Shown piece by piece: positions 50,161 to 58,329 of a stretch of 64,000 nucleotides of DNA. Numbering within the stretch: position 1 is the stretch's first letter; each line of letters begins with the position of its first letter. Below the pieces are notes generated by a model. It did no database searches. It worked only from the letters and a program-made list of their open reading frames with translations, and was not told the origin of the DNA. This DNA comes from Neisseria mucosa (GTDB lineage Bacteria; Pseudomonadota; Gammaproteobacteria; Burkholderiales; Neisseriaceae). The stretch is taken from NCBI GenBank assembly GCA_003028315.1, contig CP028150.1:496001-560000 (forward strand), written 5' to 3'. The position numbers and the translations under genes were made by a program.

Positions 50161-51576
50161 ATGGACTTACATGCAAAGGACAAAACCCAGCATCCTGAGA
50201 ATGTCGAGCTGCTCAGTGCGCAAAAGCCGATCACCGACTTTAAAGGCCTGCTGACCACCATCATTTCCGCCGTTGTCTGTTTCGGCATTTACAGCATCCT
50301 GCCCTACAGCACCGATGCCAACAAAGGCATTGCGCTGTTGATTTTCGTTGCCGCGCTTTGGTTCACCGAAGCCGTCCACATCACGGTAACCGCATTGATG
50401 GTGCCGATTCTCGCCGTCGTACTCGGCTTCCCCGATATGGACATCAAAAAAGCGATGGCGGGCTTTGCCGATCCGACGATTTACATCTTCTTCGGCGGCT
50501 TCGCGCTTGCCACCGCCCTGCACATGCAGCGCCTCGACCGCAAAATCGCCGTCAACCTCTTGCGCCTGTCACGCGGCAATATGAAAGTCGCCGTGTTGAT
50601 GCTGTTTGCCGTTACCGCCTTCCTGTCCATGTGGATCAGCAATACCGCGACCGCCGCCATGATGCTGCCTTTGGCAATGGGTATGATGAGCCACCTCGAC
50701 CAAGAAAAAGAACGTAAAACCTACGTCTTCGTCCTGCTCGGCATCGCCTACTGCGCCAGTATCGGCGGTTTGGGTACCGTGGTCGGTTCGCCGCCGAACA
50801 TGATCGCCGCCAAAGCCCTGAATCTCGACTTCGTCGGCTGGATGAAGCTCGGTCTGCCGATGATGCTGTTGATTCTGCCGCTGATGCTGTTCTCCATGTA
50901 CGTCATCCTCAAGCCCAATCTGAACGAGCGCGTCGAAGTCAAAGCCGAGTCTATCCCTTGGACGCTGCACCGTGTAATCGCGCTGTTGATTTTCATCGCT
51001 GCTGCTGTCGCTTGGGTATTCAGCTCCAAAATCAAAGAAGCATTCGGTATTTCCAACCCCGATACCGTCATCGCCCTGATTGCCGCCGTCGCCGTCGTCG
51101 TATTCGGCGTGGCGCAATGGAAAGAAGTCGCCCGCAATACCGACTGGGGTGTGTTGATGCTCTTCGGCGGCGGCATCAGCTTGAGCGCGCTGCTGCAATC
51201 TTCCGGCGCATCCGAAGCCTTGGGTCAGCAGGTAGCTACCACTTTCACCGCCGCGCATCCGCTGCTGGTGATTTTCGTAGTCGCCACCTTCATCATCTTC
51301 CTGACCGAGTTCACCAGTAACACCGCCTCCGCCGCGCTGCTCGTGCCCATTTTCGCCAGCATCGCCACGCAAATGGGGCTGCCCGAACAAGTCTTGGTAT
51401 TCGTCATCGGCATCGGCGCATCTTGCGCGTTCATGCTGCCGGTTGCCACGCCGCCCAATGCGATTGTGTTCGGTACAGGCTTGATTAAGCAACGCGAAAT
51501 GATGAACGTCGGCTTGCTGCTGAACGTCCTCTGTATCGTATTGGTTGCGCTGTGGGCTTATTTCATCCTGATGTAA
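50161..51576 (+). CDS. Divalent anion:Na+ symporter (DASS/SLC13 family)
   Basis: A 471-residue inner-membrane transporter importing C4-dicarboxylates or related anions with sodium. The two family-defining SNT motifs are present, SNTATAAMMLP (about residue 161) and SNTASAALLVP (about 384), each at the tip of a re-entrant hairpin, with the partner motifs GSPPNMIAAK and PVATPPNAIVFG. Eleven or so helices fit VcINDY-type structures. Start ATG 50161 follows GAGGAATACTCC. Substrate (succinate, malate, citrate or sulfate) is not determinable from sequence alone. Confidence 0.88.
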   Translation: MDLHAKDKTQHPENVELLSAQKPITDFKGLLTTIISAVVCFGIYSILPYSTDANKGIALLIFVAALWFTEAVHITVTALMVPILAVVLGFPDMDIKKAMAGFADPTIYIFFGGFALATALHMQRLDRKIAVNLLRLSRGNMKVAVLMLFAVTAFLSMWISNTATAAMMLPLAMGMMSHLDQEKERKTYVFVLLGIAYCASIGGLGTVVGSPPNMIAAKALNLDFVGWMKLGLPMMLLILPLMLFSMYVILKPNLNERVEVKAESIPWTLHRVIALLIFIAAAVAWVFSSKIKEAFGISNPDTVIALIAAVAVVVFGVAQWKEVARNTDWGVLMLFGGGISLSALLQSSGASEALGQQVATTFTAAHPLLVIFVVATFIIFLTEFTSNTASAALLVPIFASIATQMGLPEQVLVFVIGIGASCAFMLPVATPPNAIVFGTGLIKQREMMNVGLLLNVLCIVLVALWAYFILM

Positions 51577-51596
51577 ACCCGTAAAACCATAACCAC

Positions 51597-51632
51597 AAGG
51601 TCGTCTGAAAGAATATTTTTCAGACGACCTTG
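51597..51632. terminator. DUS inverted-pair hairpin
   Basis: ACAAGGTCGTCTGAAAGA and complement, 20 bp after the transporter stop. Confidence 0.7.
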
Positions 51633-51685
51633 AAGTTTTTCCGCCCAGCACCATTTGTAAAAAGATTCTTAACGAAAGGAAACCC

Positions 51686-52195
51686 ATGATTATCCTGCAC
51701 ACCAATAAAGGCGACATCAAAATCGAACTCGATTTCGACAAAGCCCCCGTTACCGCCAAAAATTTCGAGCAATACGTCAAAGACGGTTTCTACGACGGCG
51801 TAATCTTCCACCGCGTCATCAAAGGCTTCATGATTCAAGGCGGCGGCATGGACGAGAACATGAACGAAAAAGAAACACGCGAGCCGATTCAAAACGAAGC
51901 GTCCAACGGCCTGCCCAACGAGAAATACACCATCGCCATGGCGCGCACCTCCGACCCGCATTCCGCCAGCGCGCAATTCTTCATCAACACCGCCGACAAC
52001 GCCTTCCTGAACTTCCGTTCCAAAGAGCTGTACGGCAAAACCGTCGTCCAAGACTGGGGCTACGCCGTATTCGGCAAAGTCGTCGATGGTTTTGATGTAG
52101 TCGATGCCATCGAAGGCGTCGCCACCAAACGCCACGGCTACCACGACGACGTACCGACCGAACCTGTCGTCATCACCAAAGCCGAAGTGGTATAA
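51686..52195 (+). CDS. ppiB: Cytoplasmic peptidyl-prolyl cis-trans isomerase B
   Basis: A 169-residue cyclophilin with no signal peptide. Active-site stretches FHRVIKGFMIQGGGM, AMARTSDPHSASAQFFIN and GYAVFGKVVDG are complete. It starts MIILHTNKGDIKIELDFDKA after GAAAGGAAA, and is close to the proteobacterial PpiB length. The exported paralogue is at 27584. Confidence 0.93.
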   Translation: MIILHTNKGDIKIELDFDKAPVTAKNFEQYVKDGFYDGVIFHRVIKGFMIQGGGMDENMNEKETREPIQNEASNGLPNEKYTIAMARTSDPHSASAQFFINTADNAFLNFRSKELYGKTVVQDWGYAVFGKVVDGFDVVDAIEGVATKRHGYHDDVPTEPVVITKAEVV

Positions 52196-52221
52196 ATTTG
52201 ACGCGTTACATCCCATGACGC

Positions 52222-52252
52222 AAAAAGCAGCCTGAAACGGGCTGCTTTTTTT
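52222..52252 (+). terminator. Rho-independent terminator of ppiB
   Basis: AAAAAGCAGCC-TGAAAC-GGGCTGCTTTTTTT: a GC-rich stem and T-run 26 bp after the stop, without a canonical DUS. Confidence 0.85.
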
Positions 52253-52688
52253 GCGGATAAGGCATATCGACGGCTTCTTTGGTTTTTGACGAATCAGTTG
52301 CCATCAACCGTCAGCAATCAATCAAATAAATCTGTTGCATTGGCAGCGTAGCGTGGGCTTGACGCAAGGAAAATATGTAGGACGAAACTGGGCAGGGCGG
52401 TATGCCTGACTGTTTTTTGTAATCCGCAACGAAACAGCAGAAAACCTGTGTTTGGGTTTCGACTGTTGGGGGTGAAAAGGGCTATTTGCAAAGTTCTCGA
52501 AAACAACAAAAGGTCGTCTGAAAACAGGTTTTCAGACGACCTTTTCGTTTTTTACCTCTCAACAATGGTTTGTATTGGAATGGGGGGATATTTAAGTAGA
52601 ATGAGCGAGGAGATTTTGCAAAGGTCTCCTCATGCTGATTCTAGGAGATAGCTGATTTTAATAGCACTTTTTCATCATTTATAAAAAC
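52253..52688. other. Gap between ppiB and the fghA terminator
   Basis: About 430 bp. It contains one uptake-sequence hairpin (52508-52545) and no gene I can support; the minus-strand ORF at 52318-52509 has no ribosome site and no familiar sequence. Confidence 0.5.
52508..52545. terminator. DUS inverted-pair hairpin
   Basis: CAAAAGGTCGTCTGAAAAC and complement with a T-run. It marks the last neisserial uptake sequence before the foreign-looking adhC-fghA segment. Confidence 0.72.
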
Positions 52689-52714
52689 AAAAGGCATCAA
52701 TCCGATGCCTTTTT
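52689..52714 (-). terminator. Rho-independent terminator of the adhC-fghA operon
   Basis: On the minus strand AAAAAGGCATC-GGATT-GATGCCTT: stem of about 8 bp with T-rich flanks, 68 bp beyond the fghA stop. Not a DUS. Confidence 0.68.
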
Positions 52715-52781
52715 AATTCATTAACATGAAAAATTAACGTTCACTTCAACGTTTATTCGATTCACGAATCACTTCTTTGGA

Positions 52782-53612
52782 TTACTTCAAAAATGCCGCA
52801 TGATATGCAATATGCTCACCAATAAAACTGGCGATGAAGTAATAGCTATGATCATAGCCTTTATGGAAGCGCACGTTGATCGGCTGATTTGCCGCACGAC
52901 AGGTTTCGATAAAATCTTCGGTACGCAATTGTGTTGGTAAAAACTCATCTTCCAAGCCCTGATCAATGCGCATACCTTGCACTTTATAGCCTTGTTGAAT
53001 GAGCGTGCCAGCATCATATTGTTGCCATTTTTCACGATCTTTTCCTAAATAGGCAGAAAAGGCTTTTTCTCCCCAAGGCACAAGGCTTGGCGACAAAATG
53101 GGCGAAAAGGCAGAGACACTTTGATAACGTTCTCGGTTTCGCAGTGCCAATACCAATGCGCCGTGTCCGCCCATTGAATGCCCCATAATGGAACGTTTGC
53201 CGTTGGTAGGAAAATTTTCCTCAATCAGACTGGGCAACTCGTTCAAAATATAATCATACATTTGATAATTCGTCGCCCAAGGCTGCTCGGTCGCATTCAG
53301 ATAGAAGCCTGCACCTTGCCCTAAATCATAAGCCGCATCGTTCGGCACTTGCTCTCCGCGAGGGCTGGTATCGGGGGCAACCACAATCACTTGATGTTCT
53401 GCCGCATAGCGCTGAAAGCCTGATTTGGTAATGAAATTTTGTTCAGTACAGGTTAAGCCGGAAAGCCAATAAATCACACCAAGTGGTCGATTCTTCTGAT
53501 TATCCGGCAAATAGACGGCAAATTTCATTTCGCATTGAAGCGTTTGGGCATGATGTGCCCAAACTTGTTGCGAACCGCCGAAAATTTGATGTTGTTCAAT
53601 CAGTTTCATCAC
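52782..53612 (-). CDS. fghA: S-formylglutathione hydrolase
   Basis: A 276-residue serine hydrolase of the esterase D family, converting S-formylglutathione to formate and glutathione: the second step of glutathione-dependent formaldehyde detoxification. The nucleophile serine is in GHSMGGHGAL, the oxyanion/HNF region is YWLSGLTCTEQNF, and the catalytic histidine is in KGYDHSYYFI. Length is typical. It starts 5 bp after the adhC stop on the same strand. The gene is more AT-rich than its neighbours and contains no uptake sequence, suggesting acquisition from another lineage such as Pasteurellaceae. Confidence 0.92.
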   Translation of the reverse strand: MMKLIEQHQIFGGSQQVWAHHAQTLQCEMKFAVYLPDNQKNRPLGVIYWLSGLTCTEQNFITKSGFQRYAAEHQVIVVAPDTSPRGEQVPNDAAYDLGQGAGFYLNATEQPWATNYQMYDYILNELPSLIEENFPTNGKRSIMGHSMGGHGALVLALRNRERYQSVSAFSPILSPSLVPWGEKAFSAYLGKDREKWQQYDAGTLIQQGYKVQGMRIDQGLEDEFLPTQLRTEDFIETCRAANQPINVRFHKGYDHSYYFIASFIGEHIAYHAAFLK

Positions 53613-53617
53613 GGGCC

Positions 53618-54754
53618 TTAGTAATGAATAACAGAGCGGATCGATTTACCTTCGTGCATTAACTCAAAGGCTTCATTGATTTGATCAAGTGTCATTGTGT
53701 GAGTCACAAACGGTTCTAACTGGATATCACCTTTCATTGAATCTTCCACCATTTTCGGAAGTTCAGAGCGGCCTTTCACACCACCAAATGCCGTGCCTTT
53801 CCAAACACGACCGGTTACCAACTGGAACGGACGCGTTGAAATTTCTTGTCCTGCACCTGCTACGCCGATGATAATGGATTGTCCCCAACCACGGTGTGCA
53901 CTTTCTAATGCTTGACGCATTACGTTTACATTGCCGATACATTCAAAGGTATGGTCAATGCCCCATTTATTGATGTCTAACAACACATCTTTGATTGGTT
54001 TATCGTAATCGTTCGGGTTTAAGCAGTCAGTCGCACCAAACTGTTTTGCCAACTCGAATTTTGCGGAATTGGTATCAATGGCGATAATGCGCCCCGCTTT
54101 GGCTTGACGCGCACCTTGCACCACAGCCAAACCAATCGCCCCCAAGCCAAACACGGCCACAGAGTCGCCTTCTTGCACTTTTGCCGTGTTATGTACCGCA
54201 CCAATACCTGTGGTAACACCGCAGCCGAGCAAACATACTTGTTCGTGGTTGGCTTCCGGGTTGATTTTCGCCAGTGAAACTTCGGCAACAACAGAATATT
54301 CACTGAAAGTCGAACAGCCCATATAGTGATAGATCGGCTGACCTTGATAAGAAAAACGCGTCGTGCCGTCCGGCATTAAGCCTTTACCTTGCGTATCACG
54401 CACTGAGACGCATAAGTTGGTTTTACCTGAACGACAAAACTCACATTCTCCACATTCAGCGGTGTAAAGAGGAATGACGTGATCACCTGGTTTTACGCTT
54501 AACACACCTTCGCCCACAGCAACGACTACACCTGCACCTTCGTGTCCAAGCACCACAGGGAATACGCCTTCAGGATCGTTCCCTGATAATGTAAATGCAT
54601 CAGTATGGCACACGCCAGTGTGGGTATTGCGGATTAACACCTCGCCTTTACGCGGCATTTCTACATCGATTTCCACAATTTGTAAGGGTTGATTTGGCGC
54701 GAATGCTACCGCCGCACGCGATTTGATGGTTGAATTGGTTTGTTTAATTTCCAT
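53618..54754 (-). CDS. adhC: S-(hydroxymethyl)glutathione dehydrogenase (class III ADH)
   Basis: A 378-residue zinc- and NAD-dependent dehydrogenase that oxidises S-hydroxymethylglutathione and also reduces S-nitrosoglutathione. The catalytic zinc site is C in THTGVCHTDAFTL plus GHEGAGVV, the structural zinc cysteines are in CGECEFCRSGKTNLC, and the NAD fold is VFGLGAIGLAVVQGA. In Neisseria and Haemophilus this gene protects against nitrosative and aldehyde stress under NmlR control. It is cotranscribed with fghA. Low GC and no uptake sequence mark the pair as probably imported. Confidence 0.93.
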   Translation of the reverse strand: MEIKQTNSTIKSRAAVAFAPNQPLQIVEIDVEMPRKGEVLIRNTHTGVCHTDAFTLSGNDPEGVFPVVLGHEGAGVVVAVGEGVLSVKPGDHVIPLYTAECGECEFCRSGKTNLCVSVRDTQGKGLMPDGTTRFSYQGQPIYHYMGCSTFSEYSVVAEVSLAKINPEANHEQVCLLGCGVTTGIGAVHNTAKVQEGDSVAVFGLGAIGLAVVQGARQAKAGRIIAIDTNSAKFELAKQFGATDCLNPNDYDKPIKDVLLDINKWGIDHTFECIGNVNVMRQALESAHRGWGQSIIIGVAGAGQEISTRPFQLVTGRVWKGTAFGGVKGRSELPKMVEDSMKGDIQLEPFVTHTMTLDQINEAFELMHEGKSIRSVIHY

Positions 54755-54798
54755 TATTTTTGCCTTTTAATTCATTAATAAAGTTACTAAATGACACC

Positions 54799-54829
54799 AG
54801 TTTATACTTTGGACTCCAGTCTGAAGCAA
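54799..54829 (-). promoter_or_regulatory. adhC promoter with 19-bp spacer and MerR-type dyad
   Basis: On the minus strand TTGCTT (54829-54824), a 19-bp spacer containing ACTGGAGTCCAAAGT, then TAAACT (54804-54799), 44 bp before the adhC start. An overlong 19-bp spacer with a dyad inside it is the signature of MerR/NmlR-activated promoters. Confidence 0.65.
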
Positions 54830-55087
54830 GCGTTTTTTGCAATTTTGCTTCGGCAGTAGCATGATTGACTGAAGATGTAAAATGCAATTGGCATTTTATT
54901 GAAGTGCCATCAAATATCATTTTTATTTTAAATTAATAAACAAAACAATAATATAAATTATTATATCTTTCTCATCATTTCATTCGCCGATCAAATCCTC
55001 GTTGAGATGTACAAGAAAAAAATTCTTTAATGTCATATAGATAGAATTATTTATATTCCCGGCTACTTGATCTCAAGGAGAGCCATC
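54830..55087. other. AT-rich gap between adhC and the small RTX gene
   Basis: About 250 bp, strongly AT-rich from 54900 to 55030. An nmlR-like regulator gene would be expected divergent from adhC, but no such frame is found here. It presumably holds the promoter of the RTX gene. Confidence 0.5.
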
Positions 55088-55737
55088 ATGGCCAATACAT
55101 TGCACTCTTTATCCCGCAGCGCAGCAAACAATAAATCAGACGTCCTTAAAGGAACGCCCCATGATGACGTTTTACATGGCAGTCTCGGACATACCACATT
55201 CTACGGCGGCTTGAGCGACGATATTTATTACAGTAAGAACGCGGGCGACACCATTGTTGAATATGCAAATGAAGGCAACGACACGGTTTACGCCGATACA
55301 ACCTTTACCTTACCGACCCACGTCGAAAACCTGACACTGGAAGGCAACGGCAACACCTTCGGATTTGGCAACAACTCTAACAATATTCTGATAGGCAACA
55401 GCGGCAACAACCGCTTGAGTGGTGAAGAAGGCAACGATTTCCTGTACGGCATGGGCGGCAACGACACCCTGTCAGGTGGCAATGGAAATGATCACCTCAA
55501 CGGAGGAGACGGAGATGACTATCTTGCAGGCGGCTTGGGTAGCGACACCATCATAACAGGTGCAGGCAGAGACACTGTCGCCTTTACTGCAGCAGATATT
55601 CGTGAAGGCAGCATAGATCGTTTGCTCGACTTTAACCCTGAGACGGATAAACTCGACCTATCTGGTATGCGTTCATTGCTGACTGGCAGCAACGCCAATT
55701 TGAGCTGGTCAAAGATGTTCGTTGACAAAGACCCTGA

Positions 55738-56579
55738 GAACGTGTTCATTGTCTCAGCCTCTGCTGTAAACTATCGGCATGAACAGAAAAACCTACCCAA
55801 GCGATATCAGTCGCGAGCAATTTGCGCCTCTCCTTCCCCTGCTGGAAAGTGCCCGTAAACGCACAGCGCCACGCCAGGTGGACTTGTACGATGTCTTTTG
55901 TGCCATTCTCTACCTGCAACGCACTGGCTGCTCCTGGCGCGCTTTGCCGGGCGACTTCCCCAAATGGCGCACCGTGCATTCCTACTTCCAGAGATGGACC
56001 GAACCACGCGAGAGTGGCATCAGCATCCTTGAGGAAGCATTAAAAAAATCAGGTAGTTGCGGAGCGCCGCAAGCAGGGGCGCCATGAAGCAACTACTTTC
56101 CTGATTATTGATGCGCAGAGTGTGAAGAACACGGATACCGCCATGGAAAAAGGCTACGATGCGGGCAAGAAGGTTAGCGGTATCAAGCGACATATAGCGG
56201 TTGACACGCAAGGTTTGCAGCATGCCCTTGCGGTAACGACGGCGGATGTTACGGATAGAAAAGGCTGCCTGGTGGCATTGGAACGTGGGCGGGATAATCT
56301 TGGTGCGATACAAAAAATCCTTGCTGACGGTGGTTACACGGGTAAGGCATTTGCTTCGTCGGTACAGGAGTTGATTGGTGCGCAGGTAGAGATTGCCAAA
56401 CGAAACGAATTGCACCGTTTTGCAGTATTGCCGAAGCGATGGGTAGTAGAGCGCAGCTTTTCCTGGTTGGAAAAGAACAGGCGGCTTTGGAAAAACTGCG
56501 AGCGTAAGTTGAGTACCAGTCTGCAAATGGTAGCTTTGGCTTTCTTGGGAGTCCTGCTACGAAGACTATGAACACGCTC
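55738..56579 (+). mobile_element. IS5-family element (IS427/IS1031-like group)
   Basis: 842 bp with ends GAACGTGTTCATTGTCT and, on the other strand, GAGCGTGTTCATAGTCT. It is flanked by a TGA target repeat (55735-55737 and 56580-56582) within a wider CTGAG match, fitting the TNA target of this group. Confidence 0.85.
55779..56571 (+). CDS. IS5-family transposase (two frames, A7 slip site)
   Basis: The first frame (55779-56087) carries the N-terminal domain (REQFAPLLPLLESARKRTAP, GCSWRALPGDFPKWRTVHSY). The second, ending 56571, carries the DDE core: D in FLIIDAQSVKNTD, D in LADGGYTGKAF and E in VVERSFSWLEKNRRLWKNCE. The two join if the ribosome shifts +1 (or -2) at the A7 run 56042-56048, reading LKNQVVAERRKQGRHE across the junction. 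This is either programmed frameshifting, common in this group, or a one-base inactivating error. Confidence 0.82.
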
Positions 56580-56860
56580 TGAGGTCATTCTCCAAAAAGA
56601 CCATCCTTATCTCATCTTTGATACAGAGCAGCAGACTCTTGCTTATCGTGCAGCAGGTTCAAGCAGTAGCACCGTATTTGCCAAATTCGATAGCGACGAT
56701 CCATCAAAATGGTTGGATGCATCCAATATCATCGGATAAAGACCCGTGAAAAAGAACCGACAGTTTGAAATGAATCTGCTTTTTAAACTCCAAAGCAAAG
56801 ATTTAAAATAAACATTATTTGAAATAAATCGTCAGTTCATTCTAAGCTGATTCAATAAAA

Positions 56861-56904
56861 ACGTCGTCTAAAAACGTAGTTACAGGTTTCAGACGACGTT
56901 TCTG
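56861..56904. terminator. Hairpin of variant DUS (one arm mutated)
   Basis: AAAACGTCGTCTAAAAACG (G-to-A within the uptake core) and TTTCAGACGACGTTTCTG. It uses the AACG variant flank also seen at 48063. The whole gap 56740-56959 has no gene. Confidence 0.6.
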
Positions 56905-56959
56905 TTTCTAAGATTGCGCTTTCTGAAAAATCTGGCAAAGGTCTCAAACTGCTTAAACT

Positions 56960-57457
56960 TTATACGTCATACGTTCCCATTACGCTTGCGCTGTCCAAGA
57001 TATGTCCCTGCATGGCGAAATGCAGGTCGTTGAAGCGGAAGCCACGCGGCAGGTTTAATACGGTATCGAGTGCGTAAACGATGAGTTCGTAGCGGTGGCG
57101 GCAGTTGGGCGGATACATGCCGCCGTAGCCTGTGGCTTCTTCGATGTCCAACTTGCCCAACAGGCTCGCCCAACTGTTTGCGCCTTGCGTATAGTCGGTG
57201 GCGGTCAGGCTTTCGTTTTCGGCGACGGAGGTACGCTTGAGGTCAGCAATCAGCCAGTGTGTCCACACAAATCCGCTGGCAGTAATGGCGTCTTTGTCTT
57301 CCAAAACAACGGCAAAGGATTTCGTGCCTTCGGGCGCACCGCTGATTTCAAAGGGGATGGAGTAAGTCGGCATGTTGTTTGGACTGAACTGGCTGCCGCG
57401 CTTGCCGTATTTGTCTTCAAATTCGCCGTTGACAATGGCTGAAGTCGTTACCTGCAT
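56960..57457 (-). CDS. YbhB/YbcL family (Raf kinase inhibitor-like) protein
   Basis: A 165-residue PEBP-fold protein. The ligand-pocket motifs are visible: KSFAVVLEDKDAI, FVWTHWLIADL, GYGGMYPPNCRHRYELIVYAL. No signal peptide, so cytoplasmic. Start ATG 57457 follows AGGAGAAC; the longer frame (to 57898) is rejected because it overlaps ung and crosses uptake sequences. Bacterial members bind phosphorylated or lipid ligands; specific role unknown. Confidence 0.85.
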   Translation of the reverse strand: MQVTTSAIVNGEFEDKYGKRGSQFSPNNMPTYSIPFEISGAPEGTKSFAVVLEDKDAITASGFVWTHWLIADLKRTSVAENESLTATDYTQGANSWASLLGKLDIEEATGYGGMYPPNCRHRYELIVYALDTVLNLPRGFRFNDLHFAMQGHILDSASVMGTYDV

Positions 57458-57567
57458 AGTGTTCTCCTGTGGGGTTGGGGAAGGGGTCGTCTGAAAAAGG
57501 AAGGCTTGTTCAGACGGCGGGTGGATTGTCCGGTTTGCTATGGCTGCCGTTTTCAGACGACCTGTTT

Positions 57568-58227
57568 TTATACCTGCCAGTCTATCGGCGTTATGCCTTT
57601 TTCTTGCAAATAAGCATTGGCGCGGGAAAAGTGTTTGCAGCCGAAGAAACCGCGATAGGCGGACAACGGCGAGGGGTGTGGCGCGCTGAGGACGAGATGG
57701 CGGCTGCGGTCGATAAACGCGCCTTTTTTCTGCGCATGACTGCCCCAAAGCATGAAGACGACGTGTTCGCGGTTTTGGTTGATTTGGTTGACCACTTCGT
57801 CGGTAAAGCGCTCCCAACCCAATGTCGCATGAGAATGCGCCTGTCCCGCGCGGACGGTCAGGACGGTATTGAGCAGTAAAACGCCCTGCTCCGCCCAATA
57901 TTGCAGATAGCCGTGTTGCGGGATACGGAAGCCTTCGATGTCGTCCGCCAACTCTTTGTAAATATTGACCAACGAGGGCGGGACGGCGATGCCTTCGCGG
58001 ACGGAAAACGCCAGCCCGTGCGCCTGTCCTGCACCGTGATACGGGTCTTGCCCCAAAATCACGACTTTGACGTTACCGAATTCGGTTGCTTTAAAGGCGT
58101 TGAACACGTCTTCGGCAGGCGGATAGATAATCCGCACCATGCCGCGCTCTTTTTTGACGGTTTCGATGATGTGTTGGAAATAGGGTTCGGACTTTTCCGA
58201 GCCGATTGCTTCGTGCCAAGTTTGCAT
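57568..58227 (-). CDS. ung: Uracil-DNA glycosylase, family 1
   Basis: A 219-residue enzyme removing uracil from DNA, starting base-excision repair. Motif A is GQDPYHGAGQAHGLAFSV with water-activating D61, and motif B HPSPLSAYRGFFGC has H184. LLLNTVLTVRAG is the core strand. Length and motif spacing match E. coli Ung. Works in concert with dut elsewhere in the window to keep uracil low. Stand-alone gene. Confidence 0.96.
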   Translation of the reverse strand: MQTWHEAIGSEKSEPYFQHIIETVKKERGMVRIIYPPAEDVFNAFKATEFGNVKVVILGQDPYHGAGQAHGLAFSVREGIAVPPSLVNIYKELADDIEGFRIPQHGYLQYWAEQGVLLLNTVLTVRAGQAHSHATLGWERFTDEVVNQINQNREHVVFMLWGSHAQKKGAFIDRSRHLVLSAPHPSPLSAYRGFFGCKHFSRANAYLQEKGITPIDWQV

Positions 58228-58278
58228 GAGGCTGCCTTTGTGAAGGGAGATAGTTGGGATTATAGTGCGGTTGTTTGT

Positions 58279-58324
58279 AAAAAGGTCGTCTGAAAACCCT
58301 GTTTCAGGTTTTCAGACGACCTTT
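58279..58324. terminator. DUS inverted-pair hairpin after dsbD
   Basis: AAAAAGGTCGTCTGAAAACC and complement, just past the dsbD stop. Confidence 0.75.
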
Positions 58325-58329
58325 CGTCT

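Larger units (their letters stand above)
55088..56739 (+). pseudogene. Small RTX calcium-binding protein gene, split by an IS
   Basis: Removing the IS and one copy of its target repeat restores a 268-residue frame. It starts MANTLHSLSRSAANNKSDVL after AAGGAG, has an RTX block of GGxGxDxLx repeats (EEGNDFLYGMGGNDTLSGGN, about residues 125-165) and a serralysin-like C-terminus (HPYLIFDTEQQTLAY, then FDSDDPSKWL, last residues NIIG). There is no protease HExxH motif and no signal peptide, so type I secretion is expected. As it stands the gene is cut after codon 217, so the product would lose its C-terminal secretion region. Confidence 0.82.

Noticed and set aside
52318..52509. 63-residue minus-strand ORF between ppiB and fghA
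   Set aside because: No start signal, no recognisable sequence, and composition typical of random frames.
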